A DNA stretch of 64,000 bases from Pseudomonas protegens. GTDB taxonomy: Bacteria > Pseudomonadota > Gammaproteobacteria > Pseudomonadales > Pseudomonadaceae. Positions 1 to 8,598 of the stretch are shown in pieces (within the stretch, counting starts at the first letter, position 1; every line of letters starts with the position of its first letter). Where the stretch lies: the NCBI RefSeq assembly GCF_003363755.1, contig NZ_CP031396.1:5550501-5614500 (forward strand), read 5' to 3'. The notes below the pieces were generated by a model. The model was not told the origin of the DNA and made no database searches. It saw only the letters and a program-made list of their open reading frames with translations. A program made the translations under genes and the position numbers.

Positions 1-1974
1 TCGGCGAAAAAGACTTTCTTTGCCGGTGGTGACCTCAATGAGCTGATCAAGGTCGGCAAGCCGCAGGCCAAGGCCTTTTACGACATGGTGCTGACCCTCA
101 AGGGCCAGTTGCGTGCCCTGGAGACCCTGGGCAAGCCCGTGGTCGCCGCGATCAACGGCGCCGCCCTGGGCGGTGGCTGGGAGATCTGTCTGGCCTGCCA
201 TCGCCGAATCGCACTGGACGACAAGTCGCTACAGATCGGTCTGCCGGAAGTGACCCTGGGCCTGCTGCCCGGTGGCGGTGGCGTGGTGCGCATGGTGCGC
301 ATGCTGGGCCTGGAGAAGGCCTTGCCTTATTTGCTGGAGGGCAAGAAAGTGCGTGCGCAGCAGGCGCTGCAGGCTGGCCTGATCGATGAACTGGCGACAG
401 ACCGCGACGACCTGCTGGCCAAGGCCCGGGCCTGGATTCAGGCCAACCCGGCCGCCAGGCAACCTTGGGATGTGCGCGGTCATCAGATTCCCGGAGGCTC
501 GCCGGCGAACCCGAAAGTGGCGCAAATGCTGGCCATCGCCCCGTCGATCCTGCGGAACAAGACCCAGGGCTGCTTCCCGGCACCGGAGAAGATCCTCTGC
601 GCTGCCGTTGAAGGCGCCCAGGTGGACTTCGACACCGCGCAACTGATCGAGACCCGCTACTTCACCGAGCTGACCACCGGCCAGGTGGCGAAGAACATGA
701 TCGGCACCTTCTGGTTCCAGCTCAACGAGATCAATGCCGGCGGTTCACGTCCTCAAGGCATAGCGCCGCAGACCACGAAAAAACTCGGGGTACTCGGTGC
801 CGGGATGATGGGCGCGGGGATTGCCTACGTCAGTGCCGTCGCAGGCATCGAGGTGGTGCTCAAGGATATAAGCCGCGAAGCGGCGCAGAAGGGCAAGGCC
901 CACGCGGCAGCGCTGCTGGAGAAAAAAGTCGCGCGCGGACACATGAGCAACGAGCAGCGCGAGGCAATCTTGGCGCGGATTCTCACCACGGCTGAAGAGA
1001 CCGACCTGGCCGGCTGCGACCTGATCATCGAAGCTGTGTTCGAGGATCGAGAACTCAAGGCCAAGGTGTCCAGGGCTGCCCAGCAGGTGGTCGGCGCGGA
1101 CGCCGTGATTGCCTCCAACACCTCCACCTTGCCCATTACCGGGCTGGCCACCGCAGTACCCAATCCGGACAAGTTCATCGGTCTGCATTTCTTCAGCCCG
1201 GTGGAGAAAATGCCTCTGGTGGAAATCATCAAAGGGGCGAAGACCAGCGATGAAACCCTGGCTCGAGGTTTCGACTTCGTCCTGCAGATCAAGAAGACCC
1301 CGATTGTGGTCAATGACAGCCGCGGTTTCTTCACCTCCCGGGTGTTCGGTACGTTTACCAACGAAGGCATCGCCATGCTGGGCGAAGGCATCGCGGCCCC
1401 GATGATCGAAGCCGAGGCGCGCAAGGCCGGGATGCCCGTCGGACCGCTGGCAATCTCCGATGAGGTTTCCCTGAGCCTGATGAGCCATATTCGCCTGCAG
1501 ACCACCAAGGACTTGCAGGCCGAAGGCCGGCCTGCCATCGAGCATCCGGCATTTGCCGTGATCGATTTGTTGCTCAACGAATACAAGCGAGCGGGCAAGG
1601 CTGCCGGAGGCGGCTTCTACGACTACCCGGCCGGCGGCCAGAAGCACCTGTGGCCACAATTGCACACGCGCTTCTACAAGGCCGACGGGCAGATCTCGCC
1701 CCAGGATGTGCGCGACCGCCTGCTGTTCATCCAGGCCATCGAAACCGTGCGCTGTGTGGAGGAGGGCGTGTTGCAGTCCACCGCTGACGCCAATATCGGC
1801 TCGATCTTTGGTATCGGTTTTGCGGCCTGGAGCGGTGGTGCCCTGCAGTTCATCAATCAGTACGGGGTGCAGGATTTCGTCGCTCGTGCGCAGTACCTGG
1901 CGGAGCAGTACGGCGAGCGTTTCACTCCGCCGACGCTGCTTCTGGAAAAGGCCCGCCAGGGCCAGTTGTTCTGA
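1..1974 (+). CDS. 3-hydroxyacyl-CoA dehydrogenase / enoyl-CoA hydratase, 5' truncated by window edge
   Basis: Fatty-acid beta-oxidation multifunctional protein of the FadB/FadJ alpha-subunit type: it hydrates trans-2-enoyl-CoA and oxidises the 3-hydroxyacyl-CoA with NAD. The frame is open from base 1, so the true start lies upstream; about 657 residues are visible against roughly 710 for the family. An N-terminal crotonase domain carries the two acidic positions (GGGWE near base 175, LPEV near 241). A Rossmann motif GVLGAGMMGAG near 787 and the HFFSPVEKMP motif near 1187 mark the dehydrogenase domain, followed by the C-terminal dehydrogenase repeats. A thiolase partner would be expected upstream, outside the window. 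The specific paralogue (fadB versus fadJ-like) cannot be settled here. Confidence 0.93.
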   Translation, partial: SAKKTFFAGGDLNELIKVGKPQAKAFYDMVLTLKGQLRALETLGKPVVAAINGAALGGGWEICLACHRRIALDDKSLQIGLPEVTLGLLPGGGGVVRMVRMLGLEKALPYLLEGKKVRAQQALQAGLIDELATDRDDLLAKARAWIQANPAARQPWDVRGHQIPGGSPANPKVAQMLAIAPSILRNKTQGCFPAPEKILCAAVEGAQVDFDTAQLIETRYFTELTTGQVAKNMIGTFWFQLNEINAGGSRPQGIAPQTTKKLGVLGAGMMGAGIAYVSAVAGIEVVLKDISREAAQKGKAHAAALLEKKVARGHMSNEQREAILARILTTAEETDLAGCDLIIEAVFEDRELKAKVSRAAQQVVGADAVIASNTSTLPITGLATAVPNPDKFIGLHFFSPVEKMPLVEIIKGAKTSDETLARGFDFVLQIKKTPIVVNDSRGFFTSRVFGTFTNEGIAMLGEGIAAPMIEAEARKAGMPVGPLAISDEVSLSLMSHIRLQTTKDLQAEGRPAIEHPAFAVIDLLLNEYKRAGKAAGGGFYDYPAGGQKHLWPQLHTRFYKADGQISPQDVRDRLLFIQAIETVRCVEEGVLQSTADANIGSIFGIGFAAWSGGALQFINQYGVQDFVARAQYLAEQYGERFTPPTLLLEKARQGQLF

Positions 1975-2079
1975 CGCAGACATGCAGTAAATGACCCGCC
2001 CCGGGGCTTGCCTTGCCGTGGTATTTCAAGGCAGGCTCTGGGGTGTTCATTATTGCCATCGCCTTGTCAGGAATTTTTT

Positions 2080-2802
2080 ATGTCGCTACGCATCTGCATT
2101 CTTGAAACCGATATCCTGCGTCCCGAACTGGTCGATCAATATCAGGGTTACGGGCAGATGTTCCAGCGTCTGTTTTCCCAGCAGCCCATCGCCGCCCAGT
2201 TCAGTGTCTACAACGTGGTCCAGGGCGAGTATCCCGGCGATGAGCTGGAGTTCGATGCCTATCTGGTGACGGGCAGCAAGGCCGATTCCTTCGGTACCGA
2301 TCCCTGGATCGAAACCCTCAGGACCTACCTTTTGGGTCGCTACGAGCGCGGCGACAAGCTGTTGGGCATCTGCTTTGGTCATCAGTTGCTGGCGTTGCTC
2401 CTGGGGGGCAAGAGCGAGCGGGCGGTTCAGGGCTGGGGCGTGGGAACCCACAGCTACAAGTTGGCGGCCAAGGCCCCGTGGATGAGCCCGGTGGTGGAGG
2501 AACTGACCCTGTTGATCAGCCACCAGGACCAGGTCACCGCGTTGCCGGAAAATGCCACGGTGATCGCCTCCAGCGATTTCTGCCCCTTCGCGGCCTACCA
2601 CATCAACGACCAGGTGCTGTGCTTCCAGGGGCATCCCGAGTTCATCCACGATTACTCCCGGGCCCTGCTGGATCTGCGCCAGGAGTTTCTCGGCGAGCAG
2701 ATCTACCAGAAAGGCGTGGCCAGCCTTGAGCACGATCATCACGGCACCACCGTTGCGGAGTGGATGATGCGCTTCGTCGCTCACAAGCCTGAAGCCGCCT
2801 GA
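2080..2802 (+). CDS. class I glutamine amidotransferase domain protein
   Basis: A 240-residue stand-alone class I glutamine amidotransferase. The nucleophile elbow GICFGHQLL and the C-terminal catalytic CFQGHPEF are both present, so it should release ammonia from glutamine or act as a related gamma-glutamyl hydrolase. The ATG at 2080 is chosen because AGGA lies about 8 bases upstream and the product then starts MSLRICILETD; the frame extends further upstream without a ribosome site. Stand-alone proteins of this type are often annotated as GMP synthase-like. No synthase domain is attached and the acceptor is unknown. It is convergent with corA across a strong hairpin. Confidence 0.88.
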   Translation: MSLRICILETDILRPELVDQYQGYGQMFQRLFSQQPIAAQFSVYNVVQGEYPGDELEFDAYLVTGSKADSFGTDPWIETLRTYLLGRYERGDKLLGICFGHQLLALLLGGKSERAVQGWGVGTHSYKLAAKAPWMSPVVEELTLLISHQDQVTALPENATVIASSDFCPFAAYHINDQVLCFQGHPEFIHDYSRALLDLRQEFLGEQIYQKGVASLEHDHHGTTVAEWMMRFVAHKPEAA

Positions 2803-2811
2803 GTGCGCCTG

Positions 2812-2836
2812 TGGCCCTGCCGCAAGGGCAGGGCCA
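2812..2836. terminator. hairpin between convergent genes
   Basis: A 10-bp perfect stem (TGGCCCTGCC paired with GGCAGGGCCA) with a GCAAG loop lies between the amidotransferase stop and the corA stop. There is no T-run on either strand, so it is either a weak bidirectional terminator or an RNA 3'-end stabiliser. Confidence 0.45.
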
Positions 2837-2843
2837 TCGTCCC

Positions 2844-3815
2844 TCAGAGCCAGCCTGAGCGCTTGAAGCTGGCCCAGAGACCGACACAGCCGACACTGAT
2901 GAAGCCTAATACCCCAAAGTAGCCGTAGTGCCAGCTCAGTTCCGGCATGTTCTGGAAGTTCATCCCGTAGATCCCGGCTACCGCTGTTGGAAACGCCAGG
3001 ATCGCCGCCCAGGCGGCGAACTTGCGTTGCACGATGCTTTGCCGGGAAGCCTCCAGCAGCACGCCGATCTCGATGGTCTGGCTGGCGATGTCGCGCAGGG
3101 TCGACAGGTCTTCCATCTGCCGAGTGACATGAATCTGCACATCACGGAAGTACGGGCGCATGTTCTTGTCGATGAACGGAAAGCTGAGCTTCTGCAACTC
3201 CTCGCTGATCTCCACCATGGGCGCCACATAACGGCGCAGGCGCAGCACGTCGCGGCGCAGGCCGTGAAGGTTCTGGATATCGCGCTCGTTCAGTGAGTTG
3301 CTCAGCACATTGCGTTCCAGCTCGTCGATTTCCCCGTGGATGGCCTCGCTGACCGGCTGGTAGTTCTCGGTGACGAAGTCCAGCAAGGCATAGAGGACGA
3401 AGTCTTCGCCGTGCTCGAGCAACAGTGGGCGCGCCTCGCAGCGCTGGCGGACATAGCCGTAGGAAGCCGATTGGCCGTTGCGGGCGGTGATGATGTAACC
3501 GTTGCCGGCAAAGATGTGGGTTTCGATGAACTCCAGCTTGCCGTCGGTCCGCACGGGGGAGTAGGTGACGATGAACAGTGCGTCGCCGAAGGTTTCCAGC
3601 TTGGGCCGACTGTGTTTCTCCAGGGCGTCCTCAATGGCCAGTTCGTGCAGGTTGAACTGGCGCTGCAGATTGGCCAGCTCGTGGGCATTGGGTTCTTCCA
3701 GGCCGATCCAGACGAAGTGGCCGGGTTTTGCGGCCCAGGCAGCCCCTTCGTCGAGGCTGATATCAGCGACTTTCTTCCCGCCGCTATAAACGGCGGCAGC
3801 AACAACTCTACCCAT
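2844..3815 (-). CDS. corA: CorA-family magnesium/cobalt transport protein
   Basis: An inner-membrane divalent-cation channel of 323 residues. A long cytoplasmic alpha/beta and helical N-terminal domain is followed by two C-terminal transmembrane helices with the signature YGMNF between them (near residue 288) and a short basic tail. The GMN selectivity motif is intact, unlike the second CorA-like protein in the window at 37965-38960, which has GIN. The ATG gives MGRVVAAAVYSGGKK. It likely supplies Mg2+; whether it is the main CorA or a paralogue cannot be told from the sequence. Confidence 0.93.
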   Translation of the reverse strand: MGRVVAAAVYSGGKKVADISLDEGAAWAAKPGHFVWIGLEEPNAHELANLQRQFNLHELAIEDALEKHSRPKLETFGDALFIVTYSPVRTDGKLEFIETHIFAGNGYIITARNGQSASYGYVRQRCEARPLLLEHGEDFVLYALLDFVTENYQPVSEAIHGEIDELERNVLSNSLNERDIQNLHGLRRDVLRLRRYVAPMVEISEELQKLSFPFIDKNMRPYFRDVQIHVTRQMEDLSTLRDIASQTIEIGVLLEASRQSIVQRKFAAWAAILAFPTAVAGIYGMNFQNMPELSWHYGYFGVLGFISVGCVGLWASFKRSGWL

Positions 3816-3922
3816 GGTTGCGGTTCACTTCTTCTTATCAATGGTGGCGATGACAGATCAGCAGCAGCTTAGCCTGCAATGCAGCATCAGAGTCACTGGC
3901 GCAGCTTGAGTTCGGCGACAAA

Positions 3923-3946
3923 TAAAAGCCCGCACGAGGCGGGCTT
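3923..3946 (-). terminator. Rho-independent terminator of the acyltransferase gene
   Basis: On the minus strand, AGCCCGC and GCGGGCT form a 7-bp stem followed by TTTTATTT. It lies just beyond the stop of the plsC-like gene. Confidence 0.8.
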
Positions 3947-3973
3947 GGTGGCGTCACAGATGGGCCGGCAGCT

Positions 3974-4696
3974 TCAGGCCGCTTGCAGTTGGCGATCCAT
4001 GTTGGCAATGCACTCGCGCATCTGCTCGCGGCACTGGGCAATCAGCAAGGGCATGTCGTCCATGGTCAGCCCGGCCGTGGGGATAGCCGGCAGCGAACGG
4101 ATAAGGATCTTGCCACTGTTCCAGCGGTTCAGGTGCATGTGCTTGATGTAGCTGCTGACGCACACCGGCACGATCGGCACGCCGGCGGCGATGGCCATCT
4201 GGAAGGCGCCTTTCTTGAAGGGCAGCAGTTCTTCGCCGAAGTTGCGCGTGCCCTCCGGGAAGACCCAGATCGAGGTGTTCTTGTGCTGCAGGGTGTGGGT
4301 GGTGGTGAGCATCGAGCGTCGGGCCTTGTGCGGGTTGCCGCGATCGATCAGAACATTGCCCGCCAACCAGAACAGTTGGCCGAACAAAGGCACCCATTTC
4401 AGGCTCTTCTTGCCGATGCACACGGTGCGCCGTGGTACCACGTTGCCGAACACGAACAGGTCGTAGTTGGACTGGTGGTTGGCGATGATCACGCAGCTCT
4501 CGGGTTTGTCCATCAGTGGCCCGACTTCGGCTTTGACCCGCAGGCGCAGAATGCACATCGCCGGCCAGGCGTAGAGGCGGGCGCACAGGCGGCTGTTGTC
4601 GGGGTTGAACGGGCGGCACAGCCCCAGCAGCAGGCCCAGGCTGCCGGCCAGGATAAAGTGCAGGCCCATCAACGACATACGAAACAGATACAGCAT
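3974..4696 (-). CDS. plsC: 1-acyl-sn-glycerol-3-phosphate acyltransferase (PlsC family)
   Basis: A 240-residue membrane-associated acyltransferase that transfers an acyl group to lysophosphatidic acid to give phosphatidic acid. The N-terminus has a hydrophobic helix (residues 5-25). The catalytic NHQSNYD (NHx4D, near residue 73) and the phosphate-binding FPEGTR (near 146) are both present, with a later P-rich IVPVCVSSY stretch typical of the family. Pseudomonads carry several PlsC paralogues, so the symbol marks the family rather than the principal enzyme. It has its own terminator. Confidence 0.88.
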   Translation of the reverse strand: MLYLFRMSLMGLHFILAGSLGLLLGLCRPFNPDNSRLCARLYAWPAMCILRLRVKAEVGPLMDKPESCVIIANHQSNYDLFVFGNVVPRRTVCIGKKSLKWVPLFGQLFWLAGNVLIDRGNPHKARRSMLTTTHTLQHKNTSIWVFPEGTRNFGEELLPFKKGAFQMAIAAGVPIVPVCVSSYIKHMHLNRWNSGKILIRSLPAIPTAGLTMDDMPLLIAQCREQMRECIANMDRQLQAA

Positions 4697-4860
4697 CTAA
4701 ACGGCCCACCGGGGACAAAAGGTGGCGCAGTGTACGGATGTGCACTGTTTTCGGCAATTACCGTTCTCAGCCGGGAGATGGGCGATGTTTAAGGGCATGT
4801 TTCCGACTGCGATGGCTGGCAGCAGTCTAGAGCGGTGGGCGCTGGGTGTTCAGGCTAATG

Positions 4861-4888
4861 CAAAAAGCCCGACACGCAGGTCGGGCTG
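4861..4888 (-). terminator. Rho-independent terminator of the crotonase gene
   Basis: On the minus strand, AGCCCGAC and GTCGGGCT form an 8-bp stem followed by a run of five T. It lies about 20 bases past the stop of the enoyl-CoA hydratase-like gene. Confidence 0.82.
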
Positions 4889-4908
4889 GATCGGGGAAGG
4901 CAGGTGTT

Positions 4909-5598
4909 TTAGCCCAGGTGTTCCTGATCCTGGATGATGGCGTTGTCCAAAGTCTCCAGCAGCGCCTTGCGCACTTTAAGCTTGGTGTTCTTGTGGGCCA
5001 GCATGTTGATTTTCTTCAGTTGACGCGCGGCAGCCAGGGCGGCGCCTTGCAGTTCCTCGGCGCTCACCACCTTGTCGAGGAAGCCGGCATCCACAGCACT
5101 CTGGGGATCGAACATCTCGCCATTGATCACCGAGCGATGAAAGGCCGAGCGCCGCAGACGGTCACGGGCCAGCTCGATCCCCGCGTGGTGCATGGTCATG
5201 CCGATCTGTACTTCATTGAGGCCGATGCTGAATGGCCCGTCGACGCCGATACGGTAGTCCGCCGACAGCAGCAGGAACGCGCCCTTGGCCACAGCGTGGC
5301 CGGGGCAGGCGACGATCACCGGGAAGGGGTGGGACAGCAGGCGGCGAGCCAGAGTCGAACCCAGGGTCACCAGCGCCACGGCTTCTTTAGGGCCGGCAGT
5401 CATCACTTTGAGATCGTAGCCACCGGAAAGAATCCCTGGCTGACCGGTAATGATCACCACTGCGCGATCGGCCGTTGCTTGATCCAGCGCGGCATTGAAA
5501 GCGGCAATCACGTCCGGGGAGATGGCATTGACCTTGCCATTGCTCAAGGTCAGGGTCGCGATACCGTCTTCGAGATGGTAGGAAATCAACTCACTCAT
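4909..5598 (-). CDS. crotonase/enoyl-CoA hydratase family protein
   Basis: A 229-residue crotonase-fold protein. The N-terminus MSELISYHLEDGIATLTLSNGK (here 4 plus 18 residues) is the usual first strand pair, followed by the oxyanion-hole region GGYDLK and the A-G-H-A turn. The usual pair of catalytic glutamates is not clearly conserved: the loop reads VAKGAFLLLSADYRIG and then GLNEVQIG. It may therefore be an isomerase or an uncharacterised crotonase-like protein rather than a classical hydratase. It is a single-gene unit with its own terminator. Confidence 0.85.
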   Translation of the reverse strand: MSELISYHLEDGIATLTLSNGKVNAISPDVIAAFNAALDQATADRAVVIITGQPGILSGGYDLKVMTAGPKEAVALVTLGSTLARRLLSHPFPVIVACPGHAVAKGAFLLLSADYRIGVDGPFSIGLNEVQIGMTMHHAGIELARDRLRRSAFHRSVINGEMFDPQSAVDAGFLDKVVSAEELQGAALAAARQLKKINMLAHKNTKLKVRKALLETLDNAIIQDQEHLG

Positions 5599-5850
5599 GA
5601 CGCAATTCCTTGTATTGAAGTGCAGCAGAAGTTACCCACCACGATAGATCTGGTAAAGCGCCGTGACTGACTGGTGAGTCAGGCTTGGGACCTGACATCG
5701 GCCTGTATGGCGCTGCGGGTAACGGGTGGTTTCTTCTATATAGCTGTAGGCAAGGCTGGAGAATGGCCGGTTTGCCTTGTCGTCGATGGAGGGCGAATCC
5801 CCTTCAAGCAGGGATCGGCCTTAAGCGCATGAAAATTCTGAAAAAAAAGT

Positions 5851-5879
5851 TTGCCATCTGAAAAGCTATCGACTACATT
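5851..5879 (+). promoter_or_regulatory. sigma-70 promoter of tRNA-Ser
   Basis: TTGCCA (-35) and TACATT (-10) are separated by exactly 17 bases and are followed by a GC-rich discriminator (GCGCGCC), as is usual at stringently controlled stable-RNA promoters. The tRNA starts about 38 bases after the -10 box. The rest of 5599-5850 shows no gene. Confidence 0.65.
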
Positions 5880-5917
5880 AGCGCGCCTCGACAGACTGAA
5901 TCGGTTTGAAGAGATAC

Positions 5918-6007
5918 GGTGAAGTGTCCGAGTGGCTTAAGGAGCACGCCTGGAAAGTGTGTATACAGGAAACTGTATCGAGAGTTCGAATCTCTCCTTC
6001 ACCGCCA
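5918..6007 (+). tRNA. tRNA-Ser(GGA)
   Basis: A 90-base class II tRNA. The acceptor stem GGTGAAG pairs with CTTCACC. The anticodon stem CACGC/GTGTG encloses the loop CTGGAAA, giving anticodon GGA (reads UCC/UCU). There is a long variable arm, the T-arm GAGAG-TTCGAAT-CTCTC, discriminator G and an encoded CCA. Class II shape and anticodon agree on serine. Confidence 0.97.
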
Positions 6008-6018
6008 CATTCTGAAAA

Positions 6019-6065
6019 CACAAACCCCTGATTTTCCTAGAGAAAGTCGGGGGTTTGTGGTTTTT
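6019..6065 (+). terminator. Rho-independent terminator of tRNA-Ser
   Basis: CACAAACCCC pairs with GGGGTTTGTG (10 bp) around a 21-base loop and is followed by five T. It begins 11 bases after the tRNA CCA. Confidence 0.85.
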
Positions 6066-6445
6066 GGCGTCTGAAAAATCTCCCTCTGGGACCCGCATGG
6101 GGCCGGTGGGTGTTTTCCAGTGGCGTTGGGTGGATAACTACTGGTTAAGCGTTGCCCCCTTTGCGCAGTGTATGAGCTGTATGTATCTCGGCGAAATGGC
6201 CGAGGTCGAATTCACCGAGCGTTGTCCGCGGCAGCATACACATGGAAAGGTATTTTGTAGCTCAAGTCCCATTTCGAAGACGCAACAAGGGTTTCCTCTA
6301 AACCAGAAGCAATTGTCTGCTGGCGAGGGCTATTGCCGGGTAAAAAGTATGAGGGCGTCTGTATCTTCGAAGTCGTGTGTGGCTGGGCTGACAGGCTCTG
6401 GTGCGTGTTGACCGCGTAAGTCGCGCACTAGGCCTGTCAGAATAC
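6066..6445. other. gene-free stretch after tRNA-Ser
   Basis: No coding region with a ribosome site or recognisable product is seen. A plus-strand open frame at 6055-6411 begins inside the terminator and has an erratic composition, so it is not accepted. No copy of the tRNA 3' end was found here that would mark an attachment site. Confidence 0.4.
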
Positions 6446-6715
6446 TTACCACTGGCCGCTTATTAGACAGCCGACGATTTCCCAGCCGCTGTATTCCCAC
6501 CAGGAATATCGATCATCAGAGCAACTACTGGCCAGGCTGGCCATCTGGATTTCGCCAGTTGTCTGATGGGGTCCGAAAGGAGTGTCAACTGAGGCTGTCA
6601 TCTGATTGACGGTCTGGGGAGCCTTGATCGGGGCCTGATGCACGGAGGCGTTCGCGACAGTTGCGGTGAAAGCGAGCGTCGCGGAAACGGCCAGAACAGT
6701 TATGGAATTTTTCAT
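6446..6715 (-). CDS. small secreted Trp/Cys-rich protein, unknown
   Basis: An 89-residue orphan. The N-terminus is a clear Sec signal peptide (MKNSITVLAVSATLAF through a VANA cleavage site near residue 23). The mature part is about 66 residues and ends with a compact tail holding both cysteines and four tryptophans (SSCSDDRYSWWEYSGWEIV, then CLISGQW), which could form one disulphide in the periplasm or outside. The start is supported by AAAGGA seven bases upstream of the ATG. I do not recognise the family. It stands alone in a gene-poor region. Confidence 0.65.
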   Translation of the reverse strand: MKNSITVLAVSATLAFTATVANASVHQAPIKAPQTVNQMTASVDTPFGPHQTTGEIQMASLASSCSDDRYSWWEYSGWEIVGCLISGQW

Positions 6716-6750
6716 GTTCGAATCCTTTCAGTTGGCTGATATGCGGCTTA

Positions 6751-6779
6751 TGCATAGCCTGACCTGCCTTTATCAGTAA
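6751..6779 (-). promoter_or_regulatory. possible promoter for the small secreted protein
   Basis: On the minus strand TTACTG and TATGCA are separated by 17 bases and lie about 35 bases before the start codon of the secreted-protein gene. Both boxes match sigma-70 only partly. Confidence 0.3.
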
Positions 6780-7248
6780 TCCGAACAGATCGGGCACGCG
6801 CGTAATGTGACGCCATGAAAGCCTACCACCGCGCGACCTCCTGTTCAGTCGCTCAACAGCACTATTGACAAGCTGGTAATGGTCTGGATTTTTCTCATGG
6901 AAAGAGCTGCCCAAGGGTTCGAATTTGACGAGCCTGGTGTTGATGCTCTCCCTGAAAATGTCTCCATTTCTAGACTTGTACGCCACCACTTCATAAGGCA
7001 ATTGGATGCCAAGCCCCCGCTGATTTCTGAATGGACGTGCTGCCATATCAAGCGGTCGTCGGGTTCATGAGCCCGGAAATGTGCTCTGGATCATTTTTTC
7101 CTCTGATGCCTTGCCACTCGTCGGCACTTGTCTGGTTTGGAGGGCAGGTCGACAAATGACTGGCTAGTCTGAATTGCCGTGACGGTCAGTATTTTCCAGG
7201 CAATCAGGAGCTTGCCGGTACTGATCGGTTGTTGGAGGGAGCTGGGAT
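6780..7248. other. region without a supported gene
   Basis: A minus-strand open frame from 7046 down to 6585 covers this stretch, but it runs through the start of the secreted-protein gene, has no Shine-Dalgarno site and no recognisable product. It may be decayed coding sequence. Confidence 0.3.
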
Positions 7249-7434
7249 ATGAGGAGTCTTGCCTATATCGAAGACAACGGGGATGAGTTCCCAATCAACA
7301 ACTTGGTGCGTTGCGGTCAGGCCGCATTTGAAGTCGAAGAACAATCCCGAGTCAGTAGCAGAAAGAAAACTGCGCCGCTGCCGGTAGCCAGTAATACCAT
7401 GTTCTTTCCCAAGGCAACGCCAAAGAGAAAGTGA
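7249..7434 (+). CDS. small hypothetical protein (61 aa)
   Basis: A 61-residue protein beginning MRSLAYIEDNGDEFPINN, acidic at the start and basic at the end (PKATPKRK). A GGAGGGAG ribosome site precedes the ATG, and a good intrinsic terminator follows the stop by about 15 bases, so it looks like a complete monocistronic unit. I do not recognise the family. It has no signal peptide or membrane segment. Confidence 0.55.
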   Translation: MRSLAYIEDNGDEFPINNLVRCGQAAFEVEEQSRVSSRKKTAPLPVASNTMFFPKATPKRK

Positions 7435-7449
7435 TTTTAAGTTTTGAGT

Positions 7450-7473
7450 GCCCCGTTAGATGCGGGGCTTTTT
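7450..7473 (+). terminator. Rho-independent terminator
   Basis: GCCCCG and CGGGGC form a 6-bp stem with a 7-base loop (TTAGATG) followed by five T. It lies directly after the 61-residue gene. Confidence 0.8.
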
Positions 7474-7488
7474 ATTGCCCGCAAAATG

Positions 7489-7698
7489 TTAAATCTGGAT
7501 GTCTATCAGGATTGATAGTTGTAATCCGAAAAGATGGGTGATTTGAGGGAGGTCCAGATATTGCCAATAGTCCTGTTGGCGATAAAGTTTCCCGTTTGCA
7601 CCGCGCGATACTCTGTGATGGGTTTTCTGTCGCGCTGCTAGAGCTGAGGGCTGGTCGCCAAGCAGCCCGGTCCATTTGCGGTGGTTGGTTGAGGTCAT
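7489..7698 (-). CDS. doubtful small protein (69 aa)
   Basis: A minus-strand frame encoding MTSTNHRKWTGLLGDQPS and onward, 69 residues, in an AT-rich stretch. The residue composition is protein-like and AAGAAAG sits just upstream of the ATG, but the ribosome site is weak and I recognise no family. It is listed only because nothing else explains this interval. Confidence 0.25.
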   Translation of the reverse strand: MTSTNHRKWTGLLGDQPSALAARQKTHHRVSRGANGKLYRQQDYWQYLDLPQITHLFGLQLSILIDIQI

Positions 7699-7924
7699 AA
7701 CTTTCTTGTCGTTGTTTGTGTATTAATCTTTTTTTAGATTTTGGGTAGTCGTATTAATTGTTTGTCGCCAGTGAGATGGCTTAAGTAAAGAGAGATCCTT
7801 TGTGTTTTTGGGAAATCTCTTATCTCAATTGGCTATAACTGGCGATATGTTCCTTATCCCGATTCAAACGGGGCTGCGCATCCAGCGATGATGCCTTTAT
7901 ATGAAAAGCGATAAGGAAATAAAC

Positions 7925-8365
7925 GTGAAAGCTATTTTCAAACTCCTCGCACTGTCCACTCTCGTAGCCGCAGCCACTGGTTGCACCAGCTACAACATCA
8001 GCCAGCCATCGTCGCCCATCGATAGCCAGGTCAAGGCTGACCTGAAAGCAGATGTAGCAGTGGGTGAGGCAATCTCGGGCCAGTCGTCGGTGAATATCCT
8101 CTTTGGTTTCCTGCAGTTTGGTGGCGATAGCCAGTTTGCTGATGGCGTGACCTACGGTGGCGATACTGGCGGCGGCCTGGGTGGTCTGGGCCTGGATCCA
8201 GTGAGTGCGGTCAAGTCGGCTGCTGCCTTCAAGGCAGTCAAGTCTTCCGGTGCCGACCTGATCGTGGCTCCACGCTATGAAGTCAGCGAAGAAAACTACT
8301 TCGTCTTCAAGAAAGTCTCGGTCACTGTCAAAGGCAACAAGGGCAGCATTCGCAGCATTCGCTGA
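7925..8365 (+). CDS. outer-membrane/periplasmic lipoprotein, unknown
   Basis: A 146-residue lipoprotein. A GTG start at 7925 is chosen because AAGGA lies 7 bases upstream and gives a compact signal (MKAIFKLLALSTLVAAATGC). The lipobox ends at Cys20. The frame extends upstream to an ATG at 7901 that would put the ribosome site inside the gene. The mature protein starts TSYNISQPSS, has a Gly-rich loop (GGDTGGGLGGLGLD), and ends in a basic tail. The stretch GADLIVAPRYEVSEEN resembles small lipoproteins with a 'lies in the cell as unknown stress protein' type annotation, but I cannot name the family. Confidence 0.75.
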   Translation: MKAIFKLLALSTLVAAATGCTSYNISQPSSPIDSQVKADLKADVAVGEAISGQSSVNILFGFLQFGGDSQFADGVTYGGDTGGGLGGLGLDPVSAVKSAAAFKAVKSSGADLIVAPRYEVSEENYFVFKKVSVTVKGNKGSIRSIR

Positions 8366-8598
8366 GATCACTGTTGCCAGTGAGCGATCAGGCCGTTATC
8401 GAAGCAGTGGCGGGGTAGCCAACCAAGGGGCTGGCCTGTATTGATCGGCTTCGAGCATCTTCAGAAGGTGAACTGAAGATGTTGGCAGGATGGGAAATTC
8501 TGTGATCCGCGTCTGTTGCTCCCAGTCGCGGGTACTTTTCACAGAATCTTCACATCTGCCTGCGTACGCTCAAACCATCCGTTAAAAGCAGTACCCCT

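Noticed and set aside
745..1983. 412-codon minus-strand frame opposite the 3-hydroxyacyl-CoA dehydrogenase
   Set aside because: It is antisense to a recognised multifunctional beta-oxidation protein and lacks a ribosome site.
2812..2836. Riboswitch or attenuator
   Set aside because: It lies after stop codons of convergent genes and so cannot lead a downstream gene; hairpin-only interpretation kept.
6055..6411. 118-codon plus-strand frame after tRNA-Ser
   Set aside because: It starts inside the tRNA terminator, has an irregular Cys/Ser-rich product and no Shine-Dalgarno site.
5900..7000. Phage or island attachment site at the tRNA-Ser 3' end
   Set aside because: Only an eight-base GTTCGAAT match near 6917 was found, too short to be an att repeat; no integrase was seen.
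6585..7046. 153-codon minus-strand frame
   Set aside because: It runs through the start of the supported secreted-protein gene, has no ribosome site, and no family was recognised. It may be a decayed remnant.
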